Below, in pieces: positions 1-5,299 of a DNA stretch of 11,374 nucleotides. Position 1 is the first letter of the stretch. Every line of letters begins with the position of its first letter. Source of the DNA: Natrialbaceae archaeon (GTDB taxonomy: Archaea > Halobacteriota > Halobacteria > Halobacteriales > Natrialbaceae). A model generated the notes under the pieces. The model saw only the letters and a program-made list of their open reading frames with translations. It ran no database searches and was not told the DNA's origin. Position numbers and translations under genes: made by a program. The DNA lies in assembly GCA_003552885.1 (NCBI GenBank), contig PUPA01000047.1:1-11374 (forward strand), in the 5' to 3' direction.

Positions 1-225
1 CCCGACGAGGACCACATGACGTTCGCGGCCCACAGCGACGCGAAGTTCGTCGAGGACTGCGTCCGTGCCATCGCCGAGGGGGTCGTCTCGGAGTTCGACG
101 GGCTTCCGGACGACGCGGTGATCACGATGAGCCAGTCGAACGACGAGTCGATCCACCAGCACAACGCACACGCCGAGCGGGTAGTCGACATGGGGACCCT
201 CCGTTCGGAGGTCGACGGAAACTAA
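1..225 (+). CDS. mptA: GTP cyclohydrolase MptA/FolE2 family, C-terminal part
   Basis: The frame is open from base 1, so the gene begins before the window; only the last 74 codons are here, about a quarter of a protein that usually has about 300 residues. The fragment ends with the family's C-terminal signature, SQSNDESIHQHNAHAER (fragment residues 44-60), followed by a short acidic tail and a TAA stop. Family knowledge: archaeal MptA (GTP cyclohydrolase I type B, FolE2-related) is a metal-dependent cytoplasmic enzyme that converts GTP to 7,8-dihydroneopterin 2',3'-cyclic phosphate, the first step towards methanopterin or, in haloarchaea, folate-type pterins. The next gene on the same strand is another pterin enzyme, 71 bases away, which fits. 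The start, the catalytic core and the promoter lie outside, so I cannot tell whether the gene is intact. The family call is firm; the choice of MptA over bacterial-type FolE2 rests on the organism. Confidence 0.88.
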   Translation, partial: PDEDHMTFAAHSDAKFVEDCVRAIAEGVVSEFDGLPDDAVITMSQSNDESIHQHNAHAERVVDMGTLRSEVDGN

Positions 226-262
226 CCCCGACGCCGTCGGTCGCAGAGACGGTCACGGCAAG

Positions 263-271
263 GGTTATGCC
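263..271 (+). promoter_or_regulatory. TATA-like box of the carbinolamine dehydratase gene
   Basis: GGTTATGCC is the most AT-rich stretch of the mptA/dehydratase gap and is centred about 29 bases before the ATG at 297. That spacing suits an archaeal promoter giving a leaderless mRNA. It suggests the dehydratase can be transcribed separately from mptA, although read-through from mptA is equally possible. A GGAG touches the ATG with a one-base spacer, too close to act as a ribosome binding site. Confidence 0.4.
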
Positions 272-296
272 CCGAGCCCGGTAAACGCGGACGGAG

Positions 297-650
297 ATGT
301 CGACCGAACTCGCGGACAGGGAGTGTACGGCCTGCACGAGCGACGACGACCCCCTCTCGGGGGCGGAACTGGAGGAGCTTTACGATCACCTCGACGCCGA
401 CGTCTGGTCGGTCGTCGACGACCACCACCTCGAGGGACGGTACGCGTTCCAGGACTTCAGAGACGCCCTCGAGTTCACCTACGAGGTGGGCGAGCTCGCC
501 GAAGATGAGTGGCACCACCCGGATCTGGCGCTCACCTGGGGGGAGGTCACCGTCGAGATGTGGACCCACAAGATCGACGGGCTCCACGAGACCGACTTCG
601 TGATGGCCGCCCGGATGGACCGGATGCACGAGGAGTACGACGAGGGCTGA
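297..650 (+). CDS. pterin-4a-carbinolamine dehydratase
   Basis: This 117-residue protein is about the usual length for the PCD/PhhB/DCoH family. The family active-site pattern is complete: an acidic residue at 69, His73-His74-Pro75, Trp81, His91 and Asp100. A Cys-x-x-Cys (10-13) and the pattern R-x-A-F-x-D-F (48-54) also fit the N-terminal half. The family dehydrates 4a-hydroxytetrahydropterin to quinonoid dihydropterin, so it recycles the cofactor of aromatic amino-acid hydroxylases; some archaeal and bacterial members have been linked to molybdopterin metabolism instead. It follows mptA by 71 bases on the same strand, so making and recycling pterins may be coupled, but no hydroxylase is visible here to name the user. 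The ATG at 297 is chosen because it gives the full family N-terminus and sits at leaderless distance from a TATA-like box. The gene ends only 16 bases from the stop of the convergent TrmB gene. The protein is probably cytoplasmic. Confidence 0.93.
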   Translation: MSTELADRECTACTSDDDPLSGAELEELYDHLDADVWSVVDDHHLEGRYAFQDFRDALEFTYEVGELAEDEWHHPDLALTWGEVTVEMWTHKIDGLHETDFVMAARMDRMHEEYDEG

Positions 651-666
651 ACCGGGAGCGTCGCCG

Positions 667-1470
667 TCAGAACGAGAGCGGATCGGCACCCCGCCAGCTC
701 GGGAGGAACTCCTCGTGTACCCGCGCGGCGAACTCGGGGTCTTTGAGGTCGATCATCCCGAACGCCTCGCCCGAACCCAGCGGGTTTGGAACCTGGATGC
801 AGACTTCGACGTCGTCGACGATGGTGAACGTCCCCCGGACCTCGTCGCTCGTCCTGACGGCGAAGTCCTCCCGTGCCTGGAGGGCCTCCCGGTAGCGTCG
901 GCCCACCCCCGGGGAGAGGGCGTCGACGAGCGCCGGGTTCAACAGGACGTCGACGGCCACTCCCCTGTCGAGGCCGTCTTCGAGGGCCGTCAGTGCCTCC
1001 TCGCCGACGGTTCGTACGTCGACCTGTGGCGACGGATCGGCGACGACCATCACCACCTCGCGGTCGGCGGCCGCCAGCCGCTCTAACAGCAAGTCGATCG
1101 TCTCCTCGGGACCGACGACGGCGGTCCAGAACTGTTCTTCGACCGGCTCTGCAGCGTGGAGCTCCTCGGAGAGCTCCTCGACGATCGCCTCGTAGGTGTC
1201 GGCCTTTTCTGCCAGCTCGCGCCGTTTGTCCTCGAGGAGGCGGTCGAGCGCCGTCGCGGGCTCGACGGCGACGTACTTTTTCGGGCGGCTCGCCGTCTGG
1301 CTGCGGACCAGGTTGTGACTCTCGATGCTGTTCAGCACGTCGTAGATCCGCCCCATCGGGACGTCGCTCGCGCGAGACAACTCCTTTGCCGTTGTCGGGC
1401 CGGTGTTCAACAGCGACCGGTAGGCCCGTGCTTCGTACTCCGAGAGTCCGAGGTCCCTGAGCGTCGCCAT
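667..1470 (-). CDS. TrmB-family transcriptional regulator
   Basis: The 267-residue protein has the TrmB layout. A winged helix occupies about residues 5-70, with a recognition-helix region around 38-55 (MGRIYDVLNSIE) and the Pro-Lys-Lys-Tyr wing near 63-66. A charged coiled-coil linker follows at about 74-108. The C-terminal alpha/beta domain (about 115-257) resembles the PLD-like effector domain of this family. Family knowledge: archaeal TrmB proteins sense sugars or related metabolites and repress or activate transport and central carbon genes; a Halobacterium homologue is a global regulator of metabolism. No sugar-transport or glycolysis gene is present here, so the target is unknown. I prefer the ATG at 1470 over an in-frame TTG at 1485 because a TATA-like box lies 27 bases before it. 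An inverted repeat between box and start may allow autoregulation. The gene lies downstream of the thioredoxin-like gene on the same strand, 60 bases away. Its ligand cannot be predicted. Confidence 0.88.
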   Translation of the reverse strand: MATLRDLGLSEYEARAYRSLLNTGPTTAKELSRASDVPMGRIYDVLNSIESHNLVRSQTASRPKKYVAVEPATALDRLLEDKRRELAEKADTYEAIVEELSEELHAAEPVEEQFWTAVVGPEETIDLLLERLAAADREVVMVVADPSPQVDVRTVGEEALTALEDGLDRGVAVDVLLNPALVDALSPGVGRRYREALQAREDFAVRTSDEVRGTFTIVDDVEVCIQVPNPLGSGEAFGMIDLKDPEFAARVHEEFLPSWRGADPLSF

Positions 1471-1502
1471 ACGTCGAAAAACCAAACCGACGTTGATAAA
1501 CG
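1471..1502 (-). promoter_or_regulatory. trmB promoter with candidate operator
   Basis: Read on the minus strand, CGTTTATCAA (1493-1502) is a TATA-like box centred about 27 bases before the ATG at 1470. Between box and start lies a perfect inverted repeat, ACGTCG (1471-1476), 11 bases, then CGACGT (1488-1493). A dimeric regulator bound there would cover the transcription start, the usual place for an autorepression site. The halves are short and CGACG-like words are common in this genome, so the operator is only a candidate; the promoter is more likely. Confidence 0.4.
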
Positions 1503-1530
1503 CTGCGGTGGTTTCATCCCTCCCGACGGC

Positions 1531-3153
1531 TCACTCGAGGACCGCCCCGACCCGGTCGACCAGCTCCGCGGGACTCCCTGCGAGCGCTGAGGTCACCTCG
1601 CCGCGCTCGACGCGGGCCGTCCCGTCGGGGATCCCGTCGGCGTCGGGGACGACGACCTTGCTGTGGTCGGCGACGCGGACGGCTCCCCGGTGGAGCGTCG
1701 ATCCCGCCGGGTCGGCCACGCGGATCACCAGCGGGCCGTCGAGCAGGCGGGCGACCACGGAGGCGTACCGGGCCACCTGCGGCCCGAACCGGTCGCTTGC
1801 CCCGGCGAACGCCTCTAGACACTCGCGGGCGATCTCGCGGTAGCGGGGCTCGTCGGCGAGCACCGCGAGGTCGATCAACCCGTCGGCCAGCGCGGCGTTC
1901 GCGTCGATCGGGCGAAGCGGTCGGTCGAGCAACCCCGGACCCGGGGGACCGTCGACGAACGAGCCGCCCTCGAAGAGCCGATCGATCGTCGCGTCCGCGA
2001 TCGCCCGCGCCGTCTCCGTGCCCGTGATCCCGAGGAGGCTCCGAGCTGCGATCGAGGCTTGCAGGACCCGTGCCTGTGTCCGGAGCAACGGCGGCTCGTC
2101 GCCACCGTCGGGCGAGTGGGAGACGATCCCGTCGTCGACGAGCTCCTCGCGGACGAACGCGAGCGATCGCTCGGCGTACCGTCGAGCGCGCTCGTCGTCG
2201 GTGTAGGCGGCGTAGGTCGCGAGCGCCGAGGTCGCCAGTCCGTTCGGCCCGGCGTAGACCGTCCGGTCGATTGGGGGGTCGGCGGTCGCCTCCCGATCGG
2301 TCGCCGAGAGCGTGTAGCTTCCGGCCTCACCCGGCGCCTGGCTCGCGGCGAACGCACCCGCCTCCGCGTTCCACAGCGTCGTCGTCAGGTAGCCGATCGT
2401 CCGCTCGGCGATCTCCCGGTACCGGCTCTCGCCCGTGTAACAGTAGGCGTCGGCGAACGTCCGCACGAGCGCAGCGTTCGCGTCGAGGAGTTTCTCGTGG
2501 TGGATCCCCGACCAGTCTCCCTCGGCCGCAAAGCGGAAGAACCCACCCTCGTGTTCGTCGAACAGGTTCGCGTCGACCGCCTCGAGAGCTCTCCGGGCCA
2601 TCTCACGATCACGGTCGAGCGCGAACGCTATCGCGTCCGGGAGCGGGAACTTCGGGGCCGTCCCCCAGCCGCCAGCGACCTCGTCGTGGTTCTCACGGAG
2701 CCTGGTCGCCATCGCAGCCTCGACCGCGGGCGTGAGCGTCCCGGCGGGTGGCTCGTCGTCCCGGAGCGCCCGCGGGATTCGGCCCGCCTCGGTGCCCGAC
2801 TCCGCCCACACCTCCCTGATCTGATCTACCACCCCGCGCATGGCGTCCGGTCCGAGGTAGCCCGCCCCCGCGATCGTCCGCCCGTCGGGGGTGAGAAACA
2901 CCGTCGAGGGGAACCCACCCGTGGCGTACCGGTCCCGGACCCGGGGGTGGCGGTCGACGTCGACACGGACGGGGACGAACCCGTCGTGGACGTGTGCGGC
3001 GATCGCCGCCAGCGCGTACGTCTCCCGGTCCATCTCCCGACAGGGCTCACACCACGTCGCCGTCAGCGAGAGCAGGATCGGCAGCTCCCGGTTTGTGGCC
3101 TCTGCGAACGCCGCCTCGCCCCACTCGCGCCACTCGACCCGGCCGTCGTCCAT
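1531..3153 (-). CDS. thioredoxin-fold/alpha-alpha-barrel protein (DUF255, YyaL/SSP411-like)
   Basis: The 540-residue protein has two parts. Residues 1-115 form a thioredoxin-like domain with Trp34-Cys35-Glu-Pro-Cys38 and the expected cis-proline in GGFPSTVFL (Pro82). Residues of about 130-520 match the alpha/alpha-barrel half of the DUF255 family: a GGWGTAPKFPLPD block (near 150), GGFFRF, HHEKLLDANAALVRTFADAY (an HxEKxLxDxA pattern), and later helical repeats. Bacterial YyaL and human SPATA20 share this architecture but are usually about 650-700 residues, start with an SPYLxxHA segment, and carry CHWCHVM at the redox site; here that opening segment is missing and the site is a thioredoxin-style CEPC. 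The barrel resembles N-acylglucosamine 2-epimerases, but no substrate is established for the family. No signal peptide or membrane segment is seen, so it should be cytoplasmic. The ATG at 3153 gives the natural domain start and lies 27-28 bases after a weak TATA-like box. A disulfide-reductase role is inference only. Confidence 0.87.
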   Translation of the reverse strand: MDDGRVEWREWGEAAFAEATNRELPILLSLTATWCEPCREMDRETYALAAIAAHVHDGFVPVRVDVDRHPRVRDRYATGGFPSTVFLTPDGRTIAGAGYLGPDAMRGVVDQIREVWAESGTEAGRIPRALRDDEPPAGTLTPAVEAAMATRLRENHDEVAGGWGTAPKFPLPDAIAFALDRDREMARRALEAVDANLFDEHEGGFFRFAAEGDWSGIHHEKLLDANAALVRTFADAYCYTGESRYREIAERTIGYLTTTLWNAEAGAFAASQAPGEAGSYTLSATDREATADPPIDRTVYAGPNGLATSALATYAAYTDDERARRYAERSLAFVREELVDDGIVSHSPDGGDEPPLLRTQARVLQASIAARSLLGITGTETARAIADATIDRLFEGGSFVDGPPGPGLLDRPLRPIDANAALADGLIDLAVLADEPRYREIARECLEAFAGASDRFGPQVARYASVVARLLDGPLVIRVADPAGSTLHRGAVRVADHSKVVVPDADGIPDGTARVERGEVTSALAGSPAELVDRVGAVLE

Positions 3154-3176
3154 GTTCGGTGGAGGGTCGTCGTGGG

Positions 3177-3184
3177 CCTAAGGG
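3177..3184 (-). promoter_or_regulatory. weak TATA-like box of the thioredoxin-fold gene
   Basis: On the minus strand the sequence reads CCCTTAGG, centred about 27 bases before the ATG at 3153 in the 80-base gap shared with the divergent fxsA-type gene. The spacing is right for a leaderless transcript, but the element is a poor match to a haloarchaeal TATA box, so the promoter is probably weak or differently placed. Confidence 0.3.
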
Positions 3185-3203
3185 CTTCGTTCGAGAGGGA
3201 AGC

Positions 3204-3211
3204 GTTTTCAT
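3204..3211 (+). promoter_or_regulatory. TATA-like box of the FxsA-type gene
   Basis: GTTTTCAT is the only AT-rich run in this GC-rich divergent gap and is centred 26-27 bases before the ATG at 3234. That matches the leaderless layout of other genes in the window. It lies only about 20 bases from the opposing box of the thioredoxin-fold gene, so the two promoters may compete. Confidence 0.4.
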
Positions 3212-3233
3212 CCCCCGGGAGCTACCTCGGGGT

Positions 3234-3767
3234 ATGCTCCGGTGGCTGCTGGTGCTGTTGCTCATCCCCTTTCTGGACGCGGTGATCCTCGCGATCGTCG
3301 TCAGCCAGACGGAGCTCGTCGGCTGGGTGGGGATGGTGGCGTTCGTCGTGTTGACGGGGCTGATCGGGATGTTGCTGGTGCGTGCGGAGGGCCGGCGAAC
3401 GATCCGCAAGATCCAGCGCCGGCTCGTCGCCGGGGAGGCCCCGACGGACCAGCTGCTCGATGGGGCTCTGCTGATCGCCGCCGGCGCCTTCCTGCTCACC
3501 CCCGGGCTCGTCACCGACCTGCTCGGCTTCCTGCTCGTCGTCCCGCCGACGCGGATCCCGATCCGGGCCGGGCTCAAACGGTTCGTTATCCTCCCGTACG
3601 CCGACGGGAAGACCGGCGGCCTCGCCTCCGGCGTCGTCTGGACGGGCGGCTTCCCCGGCGGCGGTGGACGGGCCGACGACGGGACCTACGACCTCTCGGA
3701 GGACGACTACACGGTCGAGTTCGGCGACGAGGAGTGGGGGGCGGACGACCTCGACGATCGCCGGTGA
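3234..3767 (+). CDS. fxsA: FxsA-family membrane protein
   Basis: The 177-residue protein follows the FxsA pattern. A first membrane helix (about 3-23) contains IPFLDAVIL, and a second lies at about 29-50, ending in LLVRAEGRRT. A cytoplasmic basic stretch follows (52-66). The family block EAPTDQLLDGALLIAAGAFLLTPGLVTD (about 68-95) continues into a third hydrophobic region ending PPTR (104-107). The tail (about 125-177) is glycine-rich and then very acidic, as haloarchaeal proteins often are. FxsA was named from E. coli, where overexpression relieves phage T7 exclusion by the F plasmid; its molecular job is unknown, so the name says nothing firm about function here. An upstream in-frame extension to 2994 is rejected because it is basic, proline-rich and antisense to the neighbouring gene. 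Divergent from the thioredoxin-fold gene and followed by a tRNA gene, it appears to be a single-gene unit. Confidence 0.9.
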   Translation: MLRWLLVLLLIPFLDAVILAIVVSQTELVGWVGMVAFVVLTGLIGMLLVRAEGRRTIRKIQRRLVAGEAPTDQLLDGALLIAAGAFLLTPGLVTDLLGFLLVVPPTRIPIRAGLKRFVILPYADGKTGGLASGVVWTGGFPGGGGRADDGTYDLSEDDYTVEFGDEEWGADDLDDRR

Positions 3768-3785
3768 CTCCGCGAGAAAGAAACC

Positions 3786-3791
3786 CTTAAA
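3786..3791 (+). promoter_or_regulatory. TATA-like box of the tRNA-Ile gene
   Basis: CTTAAA, within the A/T-rich run CCCTTAAAACC, lies about 29-34 bases before the first base of the mature tRNA. With initiation some 25 bases downstream this would leave a 5' leader of only a few bases for RNase P. It also follows the fxsA stop closely, so tRNA transcription need not depend on that gene. Confidence 0.55.
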
Positions 3792-3819
3792 ACCACCAGC
3801 CGGCAAGGTGTGGACACGC

Positions 3820-3893
3820 GGGCCAATAGCTCAATCAGGTTGAGCGCCACTCTGATAAGGTGGAGGCTCTCGGTTCAAATCCGAGTTGGCCCA
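3820..3893 (+). tRNA. tRNA-Ile (anticodon GAT)
   Basis: The 74-base cloverleaf closes fully. The acceptor GGGCCAA (3820-3826) pairs with TTGGCCC (3886-3892). The D stem is GCTC/GAGC (3829-3832, 3842-3845). The anticodon stem is CCACT/GGTGG (3847-3851, 3859-3863, with one T-G pair) around the loop CTGATAA, giving anticodon GAT at 3854-3856, which reads isoleucine ATC/ATT codons. The variable loop is AGGCT. The T stem is CTCGG/CCGAG around TTCAAAT (3874-3880). The discriminator base is A and no CCA is encoded. There is no intron at the usual site 3' of the anticodon. Degraded copies of its 3' end follow downstream. Confidence 0.97.
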
Positions 3894-3935
3894 TACTCCG
3901 GAGACGGTCGATTTCGCGAGCCACCAGCGTGGAAT

Positions 3936-3953
3936 CCGGCTCGGATTTGAGCC
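3936..3953 (-). repeat. inverted copy of the tRNA-Ile T arm and acceptor strand
   Basis: The reverse complement of these 18 bases, GGCTCAAATCCGAGCCGG, matches tRNA-Ile 3872-3889 (GGTTCAAATCCGAGTTGG) at 15 of 18 positions. All three differences are C for T. The match covers the asymmetric T loop, so it is a true inverted copy and not just the self-complementarity of a T stem. It stops abruptly on both sides. It could be a remnant of a rearranged tRNA or of an integrated element's attachment site; as RNA it could pair with the tRNA sequence, since each difference gives a G-U pair. Confidence 0.5.
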
Positions 3954-3997
3954 CTAGAAGTCGCACGCTCGGGAGCAGCGAGTGAGACCGTCTTCTT

Positions 3998-4021
3998 TCG
4001 GTTCGAACCCGAGTCGGCCCA
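3998..4021 (+). repeat. degenerate direct copy of the tRNA 3' end
   Basis: TCGGTTCGAACCCGAG followed by TCGGCCCA resembles tRNA-Ile 3870-3893 with three differences in 24 bases, 128 bases downstream and in the same orientation. It contains a complete T stem-loop (TTCGG/CCGAG around TTCGAAC) and an acceptor 3' strand plus discriminator A, but no D arm, anticodon arm or matching 5' acceptor strand precedes it, so it cannot be a functional tRNA. Such partial 3' copies are what tRNA-targeting integrases leave behind, but no integrase is present. It could also be the relic of a second tRNA gene. Confidence 0.55.
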
Positions 4022-4112
4022 CGCGGTTCTCGGTCGCCCGACACTGTGGAGGCGAGTAGTGTACCCCGAAGGCGTCGGCGATCAAAACGGCCATACGCCC
4101 CGGGCCGATACG

Positions 4113-4128
4113 TTCACCTACCGGTGAA
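4113..4128. promoter_or_regulatory. inverted repeat before the class V aminotransferase start
   Basis: TTCACC-TACC-GGTGAA is a perfect 6-base inverted repeat with a 4-base centre. It ends 5 bases before the GTG at 4133. Its right half also contains GGTGA, which at 5 bases from the GTG could serve as a Shine-Dalgarno-like site. It may be an operator, a small mRNA hairpin hiding the ribosome site, or chance. Weak TATA-like words lie upstream (CATACG near 4092 and GATACG near 4107). Confidence 0.3.
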
Positions 4129-4132
4129 ACAC

Positions 4133-5236
4133 GTGACCGAGAAACGCGAGTACACGGGCGAGTATCCCGAAAAGCGACTGTACCTCCCGGGTCCGACGGA
4201 GGTGCGCGATGACGTCATCGAGGCGATGTGCGAACCGACGTTCGGTCACCGGATGGACCGGATGACCGACCTCTACACGACGATCGTCGAGGACACCAGG
4301 GAGTTCTTAGGGACCGACCAGGACGTGATAATCCTCACCGCCTCGGGGACGGCGTTCTGGGAGGCGACGACGCTGAACCTCGTCGACGAGCGGATGCTCG
4401 TACCGACCTCGGGCGCGTTCAGCGAGCGCCAGGCGAACGTGGCCGAGCGCCTCGGCAAGGACGTCGATCGTCTCGAGTACGAGTGGGGTGAGGCGGTCAA
4501 GCCTGGCGACGTCGAACGGGCCCTGGAGACGGCCGAGTACGACGCCGTCGGGGTGGTGATGAACGAGACGTCGACGGGCGTCCGCAACCCGATCGAGGAG
4601 ATCGGCGAGGTCGTCGGCGAGTACCCCGAAACCCGTCTCGTGGTCGACGCGATCTCCTGTCTCGGCGGCGATTACGTCGACATCGACGGACACAACATCG
4701 ACGCGATCTTCACCTCGACCCAGAAGGCGTTCGCGATGCCCCCGGGGCTGGCCGTCTGTACGGTCAGCGAGGCGGCGTACGACCGCGAACTGGAGAGCGA
4801 GTCGGCCTCGTGGTACGGCGGCTTCCAGCGCTGTCTCGACTACTACGACCGGAAGGGCCAGACACACTCTACGCCCGCGATCCCGCTCATGCTCGCCTAC
4901 CGAAAACAGATGAAACACATGCTCGAGGAGGGCCACCGCGAGCGCACAACGCGCCACCGGGAGATGGCCGAGTACACCCGCGAATGGGCCCGCGAGCACT
5001 TCGACCTCTATCCGGAGCCCGGCTACGAGTCACGGACGGTCACCTGCGTCGAGAACACCCGCGGAATCGACGTCGCCGAGACGGTCGAACGGGTCTCGGC
5101 GGAGTACGACTTCGTCTTCTCCAGTGGCTACGGGGCGATCGGCGAGGAGACGTTCCGGATCGGCCACATGGGCGAACACACCGTCGAGTCGATCCGCGAG
5201 CTGACCGACGCGATCGAGGACGTAGCCGGCCTCTAG
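4133..5236 (+). CDS. class V PLP-dependent aminotransferase (serine-pyruvate/alanine-glyoxylate type)
   Basis: The 367-residue protein has the AGXT-like fold-type I order. The opening LYLPGPTEV (residues 15-23) is typical. FGHRMDRMTDLY follows, then the cofactor loop ASGTAFWEA, the PLP-ring aspartate in VVDAISC (Asp172), and TSTQKAF with the Schiff-base lysine (Lys198). Later blocks are the THSTPAIPL segment and FRIGHMGEH near the C terminus. The family moves amino groups from serine, alanine or aspartate to pyruvate or glyoxylate in the cytoplasm; which pair is used cannot be read from the sequence. The open frame extends back to a GTG at 4046, but those 29 codons are basic and arginine-rich, unlike the acidic body, so I reject them. 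GTG at 4133 has GGTGA five bases before it; GTG at 4124 is the alternative and would add three residues. The gene stands alone: it follows the tRNA region and converges on tatC2, 63 bases away. Confidence 0.88.
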   Translation: MTEKREYTGEYPEKRLYLPGPTEVRDDVIEAMCEPTFGHRMDRMTDLYTTIVEDTREFLGTDQDVIILTASGTAFWEATTLNLVDERMLVPTSGAFSERQANVAERLGKDVDRLEYEWGEAVKPGDVERALETAEYDAVGVVMNETSTGVRNPIEEIGEVVGEYPETRLVVDAISCLGGDYVDIDGHNIDAIFTSTQKAFAMPPGLAVCTVSEAAYDRELESESASWYGGFQRCLDYYDRKGQTHSTPAIPLMLAYRKQMKHMLEEGHRERTTRHREMAEYTREWAREHFDLYPEPGYESRTVTCVENTRGIDVAETVERVSAEYDFVFSSGYGAIGEETFRIGHMGEHTVESIRELTDAIEDVAGL

Positions 5237-5299
5237 CCGACGGCGGGTGTCTTCTCGACGTCGGGTCGCGCGAACGGGAACGTGGCGCCGGGGATCATG

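Noticed and set aside
2059..3285. A 408-codon + strand open frame
   Set aside because: It is antisense to the thioredoxin-fold gene, whose domain motifs are unmistakable on the other strand. It has no recognisable domain.
3234..3767. FxsA as a phage-exclusion or defence gene
   Set aside because: The name comes from an overexpression effect in E. coli. No other defence gene is nearby and the family is widespread in ordinary genomes.
3901..3994. GAGACGGTC and GACCGTCTT as a stem around the inverted T-arm copy
   Set aside because: The match is 8 of 9 but interleaves with the other repeat pair and does not nest with it, so no simple hairpin forms. It is probably chance.
3835..4044. A 69-codon open frame on the minus strand
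   Set aside because: It is antisense to tRNA-Ile and reads through the tRNA-derived repeats. Its GFEPRASTLSEWRS-like peptide is the familiar artefact of translating the reverse of a tRNA gene.
4014..4108. TCGGCCC (4014-4020) and GGGCCGA (4102-4108) as an acceptor stem
   Set aside because: The strands are in the wrong order for a tRNA, the match is only 7 bases, and such GC words are common here.
4046..4132. Longer N-terminus for the class V aminotransferase from GTG 4046
   Set aside because: The 29 extra codons are basic and arginine-rich in an otherwise acidic protein, start just after the tRNA-like repeat, and are not part of the family fold.
5237..5299. CCGACG...CGTCGG hairpin as a terminator between the convergent aminotransferase and tatC2 genes
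   Set aside because: The stem is only 6 bases with a 16-base loop and no T-run follows, so there is no archaeal terminator signature.
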